Source of the DNA: XYB2-FULL-45-11 sp964355525
GTDB taxonomy: Bacteria > Patescibacteriota > Patescibacteriia > UBA9934 > GWF2-40-263
Reading direction: 5' to 3'
NCBI GenBank assembly: GCA_964355525.1
Contig: CAYHDY010000010.1
Location: 1-27,884, forward strand
DNA: 27,884 bases
The notes beneath the pieces were generated by a model. That model did no database searches. It worked only from the letters and a program-made list of their open reading frames with translations, and was not told where the DNA came from. A program made the position numbers and the translations under genes. How positions within the stretch are numbered: position 1 is the stretch's first letter; every line of letters begins with the position of its first letter. Positions 1 to 8,100 of the stretch are shown here, piece after piece.

Positions 1-2
1 AT

Positions 3-1904
3 GAAATGAAAGCCGTTGAGGCCGCTGGGCTCGTGAAGATGGATTTTCTTGGAATTCGCAACTTGTCGATTTTGGGAGATGCCGTTCAACTGGTGAAAAA
101 AACAAAAGGGGTCGACATCGAAATCGATCGATTGAAAACGGATGATGCAAAAACATTCGAGCTGCTTGCAAACGGTCACACGATGGGAGTGTTTCAATTG
201 AATGGCGATGGGATGACGAAGTATCTCATGGAACTGAAGCCTTCGCGCATTGAAGATATCATGGCGATGGTTGCGTTGTATCGTCCGGGACCGATCGAAT
301 CCATTCCTGAATATATCAAACGAAAACATGATCCGTCCGCAGTGAGCTTTCTCGATCCTCGCATGAAGACGATTTTGAATATGTCGCACGGCGTCATTGT
401 TTATCAAGATGATGTCATGTTGATTGCGATTCACCTCGCGGGATACTCATGGCTCGAAGCGGATAAACTGCGAAAGGCGATGGGAAAAAAGATTCCGGAA
501 GAGATGGCAAAGCAAAAAATTAAATTACATGAAGGATTCATTGAACACGGACTTTCGGAAAAGAAAGCGAAGCAGTTGTGGCTCCTGATCGAACCGTTCG
601 CCGCATACGGATTCAACAAAGCGCATGCGGCGAGTTATGGAATGGTCGCGTATGAAACCGCATTCATGAAAGCGAACTATCCGGCGGAGTATATGACCGC
701 GCTTATGACGGCGGAATCGGGTGATCTCGAGAAAATTGCGGAAGCCGTGAAAGAGTGTAAACGATCGGGAATCGAAGTGTTGCCTCCGGATATCAATGAG
801 TCGCGAAAGAATTTCACGTACCTCGACGATCAACACATTCGTTTCGGACTTCTCGTGATTAAAAATTTGGGAGAAGAGGTGATTGAATCGATTTTGTCGG
901 AACGAAAAGCGAACGGGGATTTCAAAGATCTTCAGGATTTCGTCGGACGCGTGGCTCATCGTGCATTCAATAAAAAGTCCCTCGAAGCATTAATCAAAAC
1001 CGGCGCACTCGATCGATTCGGCGAACGCAATCAATTGCTCGAAAATCTTGATCGGCTTTTGTTGCACAACAGAAACATTCAAAACGAAAAAAAGACCAAC
1101 CAACAAAGTTTATTCGGCGGTTCTTCTTCGACGAACGTTTCAACGATCACGCTTCGACCATCGGCACCCGCGGAATTGAATGCGGTGCTTGCGTGGGAAA
1201 AAGAATTGTTGGGGTTATATGTGTCGGGACATCCGTATGCGAAAATTCATGAAGCCATGAAAGGTTTGCTTGTGAATTGCGCGGATATCGCCCAACAAAA
1301 AGAAGGAGCATTCGTCTATGTTGGTGGAATTGTCGGAATCGTCAAACCGATCGTGACAAAGAAAGGAGACCCGATGGCGTTCGTTGCCTTTGAAGATATG
1401 ACAGGTGCAACGGAAATTATCGTGTTTCCAAAAGTGTATCCGAAAGTAAAAGATATTCTCGTTGATGGAAGGATTCTTCTCGTTTCGGCGAAGGTTTCGA
1501 AACGAGAGGGAGAAGAACCGAAATTGCTTGCGAACAGTTTCATGTTGGTCGATGACAAAAATGTCGGACAGGTCGCAGAAATGGTGAAAGCGGGAAGTTG
1601 GTTGGAATACCCAAGCGAGGTCAATGGTGGCTTGAACGCGAATGTAGAGGACGGTCGAGACCGTCCCGTTCAAAAACGCGAAACATTAAATATCAAATTG
1701 CAAGGTAAATCCACACCGGAAACAGTCGAGGCTGTACGCGCGCTTCTTCTCGATAAACCCGGCGGTACAAGCGTATGTCTGCTTGTCGAATCCGGTTCAA
1801 CGATGCGAAGAATCGAAACAGAATATCGCGTGAGTCCGACGGAAGGACTGCTTCGCGAGCTTGCATCGATTGTTGGAGCGCAGAATGTGGAATTGGAAAA
1901 ATAA
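3..1904 (+). CDS. dnaE: DNA polymerase III alpha subunit, C-terminal part (5' end outside window)
   Basis: This is the replicative polymerase catalytic subunit, the nucleotide-adding subunit of the cytoplasmic replisome. The reading frame is open to the window edge, so the PHP domain and the first two palm aspartates lie upstream. The visible part begins just before the motif VKMDFLGIRNLSIL, whose Asp matches the third catalytic aspartate of the C-family palm (D555 in E. coli DnaE). Fingers and beta-binding regions follow (GVFQLNGDGM, VALYRPGPI, YGFNKAHAASYG), then the helix-hairpin-helix region, an OB fold near visible residues 430-530 and a C-terminal domain. A hairpin-forming stretch at 1632-1673 is translated in frame as part of the linker before the C-terminal domain (residues around VEDGRDRPVQ). 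The next gene starts 123 bases downstream, after an inverted repeat. The identification is secure; full length cannot be judged. Confidence 0.97.
   Translation, partial: EMKAVEAAGLVKMDFLGIRNLSILGDAVQLVKKTKGVDIEIDRLKTDDAKTFELLANGHTMGVFQLNGDGMTKYLMELKPSRIEDIMAMVALYRPGPIESIPEYIKRKHDPSAVSFLDPRMKTILNMSHGVIVYQDDVMLIAIHLAGYSWLEADKLRKAMGKKIPEEMAKQKIKLHEGFIEHGLSEKKAKQLWLLIEPFAAYGFNKAHAASYGMVAYETAFMKANYPAEYMTALMTAESGDLEKIAEAVKECKRSGIEVLPPDINESRKNFTYLDDQHIRFGLLVIKNLGEEVIESILSERKANGDFKDLQDFVGRVAHRAFNKKSLEALIKTGALDRFGERNQLLENLDRLLLHNRNIQNEKKTNQQSLFGGSSSTNVSTITLRPSAPAELNAVLAWEKELLGLYVSGHPYAKIHEAMKGLLVNCADIAQQKEGAFVYVGGIVGIVKPIVTKKGDPMAFVAFEDMTGATEIIVFPKVYPKVKDILVDGRILLVSAKVSKREGEEPKLLANSFMLVDDKNVGQVAEMVKAGSWLEYPSEVNGGLNANVEDGRDRPVQKRETLNIKLQGKSTPETVEAVRALLLDKPGGTSVCLLVESGSTMRRIETEYRVSPTEGLLRELASIVGAQNVELEK
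1632..1673. repeat. In-frame palindromic hairpin inside dnaE
   Basis: The inner stem GGACGGTC / GACCGTCC (1649-1666) is flanked by the outer pair TTGAACG (1632-1638) and CGTTCAA (1667-1673). It is read through in frame by dnaE and falls in a low-complexity linker. Its layout resembles the hairpin halves of the intergenic element at 1907-2004, which also ends in GTTC. It is likely a member of a palindromic element family rather than a terminator, since it lies inside the gene and no T run follows. Confidence 0.6.
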
Positions 1905-1906
1905 CG

Positions 1907-2004
1907 CGTAATAGAACGGGGTCCCCAGACCCCGTTTTGAATTTGCAATTAAAACAATTGAAATGAATAATGCACACGGGGTCTGGGGACCCCGTTCTAT
2001 TACG
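1907..2004. repeat. Perfect 29-bp inverted repeat whose arms are themselves hairpins
   Basis: Arms at 1907-1935 and 1976-2004 are exact reverse complements (29 of 29 bases), separated by a 40-base AT-rich spacer that itself contains CAATT / AATTG. Each arm carries the smaller palindrome ACGGGGTC-CCCA-GACCCCGT. In RNA it could fold as one long hairpin or as two short ones. It fills almost all of the dnaE-to-2028 spacer and could end dnaE transcription, but no T run follows. The right arm occupies the place where a -35 box for the next gene would be. Confidence 0.85.
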
Positions 2005-2009
2005 AGATG

Positions 2010-2018
2010 TGATACAAT
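2010..2018 (+). promoter_or_regulatory. Extended -10 promoter for the 2028 gene (predicted leaderless)
   Basis: TGATACAAT supplies TG-n plus the hexamer TACAAT (2013-2018). Nine bases separate the hexamer from the ATG at 2028, so transcription would start at or within 2-3 bases of the start codon. No -35 box is visible because the repeat arm lies there. The same arrangement recurs before dut, the thyA-like gene and membrane protein 1. Confidence 0.6.
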
Positions 2019-2027
2019 ACAATCAAT

Positions 2028-3239
2028 ATGGCCATCAAAAAAACAGCGACAAAAAAACGTGTACCGGTTCGTCGTGCACCTGCGCGATCGATCGAGAGAG
2101 AAACACGTGAAGCAGTGAGTGCGACTCCGGTGTCTTTGATGTTGTACCGACGCATTGCCCTTGCCTTTATTTGCGTTGTCTCCGTCATGCTTGTCACGGT
2201 GATTTATTTATCGACCGTTGAAGCAACAATCAGAATCACCCCTGTAAAAAAACAATTTACATCGGATTTAATCGTGCACACAGCACTGAGTCCCGTTGAT
2301 CCGACAGATATTAAAGGAACAGTGGTGATTGGATCGCTCAATAAAACAAAAACATTCGCACCGACCGGTGCGGGGGCAAAAAAAGTTGAGGGAATTTCGA
2401 AAGGGGAAGTGACGATCACAAACAAGAGTGGCACATCGCAAGCGCTTGTCGCTACAACACGATTTCTCACGAAAGACGATGTGCTGTTTCGATTGGATAA
2501 AAGTGTCACCGTTCCAGCTGGTGGATCAATTGTCGCAGCGGTTCATGCCGATAAAGCGGGAGCTTCGGGAGATATCGCTGTATCGCATTTCACGATTCCT
2601 GGATTGAATGAAATTAAACAATCGTTGATCTACGCAGATAGTAAAGATGCATTCGTCGGAGGAGAACAATCTATTGCTGTTATCTCGAAAGATGAATTGG
2701 ACGCGGCTGTTCAATCTACGCAAGAGGAAATTTTGAATGATGCAAAAGACATGTTGCGTGCACAAGCAGACGGAATCTATACGGGCGAAGAATTTACCGC
2801 GAAGATTACCGATCAGAAAACGAGCATTCAGCCGGATACGGAATCAAAATCTTACGATGTTACTCTCACCGTTTCTGTAACGGCAGTGTTCTATGATCGC
2901 TTAGCCCTTACAAAATTAATGGCGGCACATGTGTACGAAGGTGTTGGACAAGGGCAAGACGTTTCTGAAACCGATGTGGCAACCATGAAGGTAACGGTTG
3001 AACAAGTGGATGCAAAACAAAAAACCGCGAGTTTGCATGTTGGTTTAAACGGGAATATTATCACGACACGCACAAGCAAAGCGTTAGATGCCGGCCGATT
3101 TGCAGGATTAACCGCGCAGGAAGTGAAGGATCTGTTGATCAAAGACGGAATCGCTTCAAATGTTGAGGTGCGATTCTTCCCATTTTGGATCACACATGTT
3201 CCACGTCTGAAAGATCATATCAACATCTTATTGAAATAA
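2028..3239 (+). CDS. Membrane-anchored protein, baseplate-J-like family
   Basis: A 403-residue protein. Residues 1-42 are rich in Lys and Arg (cytoplasmic), residues 43-62 form one transmembrane helix (IALAFICVVSVMLVTVIYLS), and the remaining 340 residues would lie outside the membrane. The extracytoplasmic part has beta-rich segments of the kind GEVTITNKSGTSQALVATTRF and LFRLDKSVTVPAGG. I associate these with the Baseplate_J / gp47-like proteins often annotated in Patescibacteria genomes; that assignment is from memory of the family and is moderate. Its function there is unknown. There is no tailed-phage gene neighbourhood, so this is probably a cellular envelope protein. The start is the ATG 9 bases after an extended -10, with no Shine-Dalgarno. 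The gene ends six bases before a scaffold gap, so its terminator is not visible. Confidence 0.85.
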   Translation: MAIKKTATKKRVPVRRAPARSIERETREAVSATPVSLMLYRRIALAFICVVSVMLVTVIYLSTVEATIRITPVKKQFTSDLIVHTALSPVDPTDIKGTVVIGSLNKTKTFAPTGAGAKKVEGISKGEVTITNKSGTSQALVATTRFLTKDDVLFRLDKSVTVPAGGSIVAAVHADKAGASGDIAVSHFTIPGLNEIKQSLIYADSKDAFVGGEQSIAVISKDELDAAVQSTQEEILNDAKDMLRAQADGIYTGEEFTAKITDQKTSIQPDTESKSYDVTLTVSVTAVFYDRLALTKLMAAHVYEGVGQGQDVSETDVATMKVTVEQVDAKQKTASLHVGLNGNIITTRTSKALDAGRFAGLTAQEVKDLLIKDGIASNVEVRFFPFWITHVPRLKDHINILLK

Positions 3240-3245
3240 GTTGAC

Positions 3246-3345
3246 NNNNNNNNNNNNNNNNNNNNNNNNNNNNNNNNNNNNNNNNNNNNNNNNNNNNNNN
3301 NNNNNNNNNNNNNNNNNNNNNNNNNNNNNNNNNNNNNNNNNNNNN
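3246..3345. other. Scaffold gap (100 N)
   Basis: Exactly 100 undetermined bases. It hides the region upstream of thrS, including any N-terminal extension, RBS, promoter or leader of thrS and any terminator of the 2028 gene. The true length is unknown. Confidence 0.98.
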
Positions 3346-3346
3346 T

Positions 3347-5095
3347 ATGCTCTCATCAGAACAACTCGAACATCGTCGTCATTCGTTGGCTCACCTTCTT
3401 GCTGCAGCCGTTATGGAACTTTGGCCGGACACAAAACGAACGATCGGTCCTGCGATCGATGATGGATTTTATTACGATTTCGAATTTTCGAAATCGATTA
3501 CAGAAGAGGATTTGCCAAGGATTGAAGAAAAGATGCGATCAATTTTGCCGGCATGGGACAAATTCGATCGTGAAGATGTTTCGTTTGAACAAGCGAAACA
3601 AGCGTTTGCAGACAATCCTTTCAAACTCGAATTGATCAATCAATTTTCCGGAGAAGGGCAGTCCCTCACGTTTTACAAATCCGGATCATTTTCGGATTTG
3701 TGCCGCGGCGGGCACGACGAGGGGCTTTCGCATATTGATCCGAACTCGTTTAAGCTTTCGAAAGTTGCGGGAGCTTATTGGCGCGGAGATGAAAAGAATC
3801 CGATGTTGACCCGCATTTACGGACTTGCGTTCGAAACGAAGGAACAACTCGAAGTGCATCTCGCGATGCTTGAAGAAGCAAAGAAACGTGACCATCGCAA
3901 ACTTGGAGCAGAGCTCGAATTGTTTACCTATTCGGCACTTGTCGGTTCCGGTCTTCCGTTGTTTACGCCGCGAGGAACCGCGATGCGCGAATCATTGACC
4001 GCATTCGTGTCGGCGTTGATGAAGCCACACAAATATACACGTGTCTGGATTCCTCACATCGCGAAATCGGATTTGTACAAAACATCCGGGCACTGGGACA
4101 AATTCGCGGATGATATTTTTCATGTCTCGAGCAAGAAGACGGACGATGAGTTCGTGTTGAAGCCGATGAACTGTCCGCACCACACGCAAATTTATGCGTC
4201 GAAGATGCGAAGTTATCGTGATCTTCCTCTGCGATTTGCTGAGGCAACAACGGTGTATCGCGACGAGAACACGGGACAACTGCAAGGTCTCACGCGCGTG
4301 CGATCGATCACACAAGATGATGCACACGTATTTGCACGACCGGATCAAGTAAAAGAAGAAGTTCTCAAGATGTTCGACATCATCACGAAATTCTACGTCG
4401 CATTCAACATGCCGCTTCGTGCGCGATTGTCTGTCGATGATCCGGAACATCCGGAGAAATATCTCGGTGGGGCAGAGGTTTGGACGAAGGCGGTCGGAGC
4501 GTTGAAAGAAGTTTTGAACGATCTCGGAAAAGAATTCGAAATCGGTGTTGGTGAGGCTGCCTTCTACGGACCAAAGATTGATTTCATTGCAACGGATGCA
4601 ATCGGCCGTGAATGGCAACTTGCAACGATTCAACTCGATTTCAATTTGCCGGAACGATTCGAACTCGAATTCCACGACGCAGACGGACAAATAAAACGTC
4701 CAGTCATGATCCATCGCGCGATTCTCGGATCGGTCGAACGATTCATGGGCGTGCTCATCGAACATTATGCCGGCGCATTCCCATTCTGGCTCGCCCCTGC
4801 ACAAATTCGTATCGCGACGGTGAGCGAAACATTCATTCCATTTGCATCAACGATTCTTGATCAGCTCTATGAAGCCGGCATTCGTGCAGAGCTTGATGAT
4901 TCAAACGAGAAAGTCGGAAAGAAAATTCGTGATGCCGCCACCATGAAAATTCCATGGACGATTGTCATCGGACAAAAAGAAGTGGATGGGGGAGACTTCA
5001 AAGTGAATGTATTTGGACAAACGGAAGATGTGATGATTCCAGCGAGTGAACTCGTCGTAAGAGCGTTGAGTGAATCAAAATTCCCGATTGCATAA
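3347..5095 (+). CDS. thrS: Threonyl-tRNA synthetase (no visible TGS domain)
   Basis: Attaches threonine to tRNA-Thr in the cytoplasm. The first ATG after the gap gives 582 residues. The editing domain starts almost at once (HSLAHLLAAAV near residue 13, corresponding to the HxxxH editing motif) and includes CRGGHDEGLSHI near residue 119. The class II catalytic core shows MNCPHH near residue 274, RFAEATTVYRDENTGQLQGL (motif 2), QDDAHVF and HRAILGSVERF (motif 3 region). The Cys and two His expected to bind the active-site zinc are in these segments. An anticodon-binding domain ends the protein. Typical bacterial ThrRS is about 640 residues with an N-terminal TGS domain; that domain is either absent or hidden in the preceding gap. 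A terminator follows directly. Confidence 0.95.
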   Translation: MLSSEQLEHRRHSLAHLLAAAVMELWPDTKRTIGPAIDDGFYYDFEFSKSITEEDLPRIEEKMRSILPAWDKFDREDVSFEQAKQAFADNPFKLELINQFSGEGQSLTFYKSGSFSDLCRGGHDEGLSHIDPNSFKLSKVAGAYWRGDEKNPMLTRIYGLAFETKEQLEVHLAMLEEAKKRDHRKLGAELELFTYSALVGSGLPLFTPRGTAMRESLTAFVSALMKPHKYTRVWIPHIAKSDLYKTSGHWDKFADDIFHVSSKKTDDEFVLKPMNCPHHTQIYASKMRSYRDLPLRFAEATTVYRDENTGQLQGLTRVRSITQDDAHVFARPDQVKEEVLKMFDIITKFYVAFNMPLRARLSVDDPEHPEKYLGGAEVWTKAVGALKEVLNDLGKEFEIGVGEAAFYGPKIDFIATDAIGREWQLATIQLDFNLPERFELEFHDADGQIKRPVMIHRAILGSVERFMGVLIEHYAGAFPFWLAPAQIRIATVSETFIPFASTILDQLYEAGIRAELDDSNEKVGKKIRDAATMKIPWTIVIGQKEVDGGDFKVNVFGQTEDVMIPASELVVRALSESKFPIA

Positions 5096-5100
5096 TACAA

Positions 5101-5137
5101 AATACACCCGTCGATTTCGATCGGGTGTATTTTTTTG
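5101..5137 (+). terminator. Intrinsic terminator of thrS
   Basis: The stem AATACACCCG / CGGGTGTATT (5101-5110 with 5122-5131), with an 11-base loop, runs into a T tract (5130-5137). It starts six bases after the thrS stop codon. Confidence 0.85.
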
Positions 5138-5141
5138 CATT

Positions 5142-5179
5142 CCCCATCCTTCACAAGGAGGGGGTTAGGGGGTGGTCTC
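5142..5179. repeat. Palindromic element family 1 (copy 1), overlaps the 3' end of the 5165 gene
   Basis: CCCCATCCTT-cac-AAGGAGGGG with one mismatch in the stem, followed by the tail TTAGGGGGTGGTC. The same stem and tail occur inside miaA (13440-13479) and the DHFR gene (19771-19808). Here the element lies between the thrS terminator and the converging 5165 gene. Read on the minus strand it supplies that gene's last codons and its TAA stop. Confidence 0.75.
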
Positions 5180-8100
5180 GGTTGTATTCGCAAACGCTTT
5201 CAATTTTGCGAAAAGTTGTCTTTGATCGCGAAGGGGATTGCCGAACGTTCGTTTTAAGAATGAAGGTTTTGGCGGGTTGATGATTTCATCCCACGATGCC
5301 GGGAATCCACGATCTTCGCGTTCATCCGAGGACAGAGTTTCGAATGCATCCCGAACAGATTCAATCACAGAAACATCTTCTCCCACCGTACCGGCGTAAT
5401 CTTCCGCATGTCGTCGATCAAGTGCCGTCTCTGCGATGTTGTCGAACACCGAATCAAGGGCATCTTCATCTCGTTCTTTTCCACTCAACGAGAGATCAAA
5501 TAATTTTGATGAGGTGAGATCAAATAATTTTGACGCTTCATCTTTATCTCGTCCGATCAGAATTTTTTCATGTGTGTTTGGAACATCGAGCGTGTACGCG
5601 CCCTGCGCATCATCCCAATCCATCGCGATGTTCATGCCTGCCACGTTTTCCGTTCGATTCAATCGTTCCGGTTCCGCACGCAAAGCTTCTGACGTTTCTT
5701 TGCCAAAGAAGGTCTGTTCTCCTTCACCCTCTGTTGCTTTCGGTAATGGTTCGTTTTGTTTCCAAAGTTTTTCTTCTTTTACTTTCGACTTTCTTTCTTG
5801 TTCTTCCCGTCTTTTTTTATCTTCCGCTGATTCGACGACGGTTTTTTTGTTTTCCGTATAGGTCGAATCGTATCTTGGAGTCACAGGTGTGTCTCTGCGT
5901 GCTTCCATGCTTTTGTGAGCAATGGATTTTCGCGAAACAGATTCAACGGTTCCAAGAGGGTTCAGTCCTTCCTTTTTGCGTTTCTTGTCTTCTTCTTCTC
6001 GTGCCAAGTCTGCTTCTTGGATGTTGGTTTCTTCGACAAATTTTAGTAATGCGTCTCGTACTTTTTTATTTGTTGGTGAAAAACGACCGGCTTTGTTCGC
6101 CATGTCCGAAAGTTCTTTTAGAGATGTAAGATTGTCCATGACTTTTTTCGGAACCCCGAAACTGATGAGAGAATCTTTTACAGCTTCTTCATCGCCATCA
6201 AAACGTTCCATACTCAAATCCCACGCATGAAGAAGTTCCGCGGGTGCGCCTTCTTTTGGTAAGCGTGACGGTCCTGGTTCTTCGATTTCATCAAACAAGG
6301 TGTCAATCTGATCGCTTGTGAGCGTATCACGTGCATTTGCAGCCATGTTCACGGCATATTGAAAACGTTTTTCCGCCATCTCTTTATTTTTTCCAAGATC
6401 AACAGCTCCATGTCCTTCAATGACAAAATCAAAACTCTTTCCGTTCGGATTGAATCCCCAAGACAATTCCAATCCGCGAATGGAAACCGTTTTTTCAACC
6501 GTGCGCTGCGGTTTTAATTCGATTGTTTTCACTGGTTCGGCTACGGGTTCTGTTGGTTCTTGCGTTGTCGATTCATACAATTGATCACGGTATCGTTTCA
6601 AATTTGAGATAACGTCAGAGTATCGTTTCCATGCCGCCTTATTTGCATCACGATTTTTCAGAGTCAGATTGTTGTCAGCCCTTCGTTGCCATTTGAGGGC
6701 TTCTTGATAAACCGCGGCACTGACATCATTCAATTGATCCACATTCATGTTCGCCAGTTCTGCATCCGTCGGAATGTATGTTCGAACAATTTCAGGTTCT
6801 GATGATGAGGCGGCTTCAAGAGCTTCCGCTCTGTCTTGAAGTTTGTTGTGTACAGCTGCTGCAGCTGCATACGCTTCGTAATTTTCCCGCGTTTGTTCTG
6901 TTTGAAATTTTTCATTTAGACGGTTCCATTCCGCGTAAGTTCCTATTTGAGCTTCTCGTATTTGTTCGAGTGTCATGTCTTCGATTTTTGGTTCGGATTC
7001 AGACAAGACTTCACGTTTCGATGTATCTGTTTTTAATAATTCACGAGGTTTGTTCGGTCCATGGCTTGGACCGACGATTCCTTCTTTTTCCATCGTATCA
7101 ATAATTCTTGCCGCACGGCCGTAACCGATTCCTAATTTGCGTTGCAAAAGAGAAATACTCGCGCTGCCTTCCTTCGTGATGGCATCCATCGCATCGTCAT
7201 AAACAGGATCATGTTCTTCTTGTTCAACGATCGGAGCGGCTTCCGTCTTTGGTGCAGCAACAGCTATTTCCGGTACGGCTTCGAACACCGTCTCCTGTGT
7301 TTTTTCTGATTCTGCAGCAATGGGNNNNNNNNNNNNNNNNNNNNNNNNNNNNNNNNNNNNNNNNNNNNNNNNNNNNNNNNNNNNNNNNNNNNNNNNNNNN
7401 NNNNNNNNNNNNNNNNNNNNNNNNCTTTTTTCAAGTGCGCGGACGCGATATAAGGCCATTATAAGTTGTTGATTCGTTTGTTCCGTTTGTTCTTTTGGAG
7501 AAGCTTTTTTTAATTCTTGAAGATTTTTTTGCGCCGCAAGCATTTCCGTTTCAACAGACGAATCCGGTAATTGACTAATTTGAAAATCGATATCTTGACG
7601 AATTTCGTTCTCATTTTTCTTTTTTTGTTCTAAAGAAAGACCTGTCATTTTGGTAATGGTTTCATTGGGAGCGATTTCACTTTTGCTTGCTTCTATACTT
7701 CCTCTCATGGCCTGAGAAGGAAGATTTTTGGTTATTTTTTGTTTGTCTATTTGCAAAGGTTCTTGTGTGTCTTCAGACGTTCCTGTTTCGATTTTATAAG
7801 GTTGAGATTGTCTTTCGGGAAAATGATGCGGTTCCGTTTTTGATGGTGGTGTTTGTATTTCAGGAACAGCAACACGATCGGCTATTTCTGAATCATTTTC
7901 TTCAAGAGGGGAGACGTCCGTCTGTGTTGATTCTTCCGTGAAATCGATTTCTTTTGTTTCTTGTGGCAATGCTCGAAGTTTGAGATCAATGGATTTCTTT
8001 TTTTCTCGGCTGATTTTTTTTGTCAGCATGTCAATGCGTTTTGTGATTTCTTGCAGGCTGCGAATTTTTTTTGCGAGGGCGTCATTTCCATCTCCTGCGA

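Noticed and set aside
2028..3239. Prophage region suggested by the baseplate-J-like protein
   Set aside because: Its neighbours are dnaE and thrS, it has a transmembrane anchor, and no other phage gene is present.
3992..4804. Long minus strand ORF (270 codons) antisense to thrS
   Set aside because: It lies wholly inside the conserved thrS core and its composition is that of a shadow frame.
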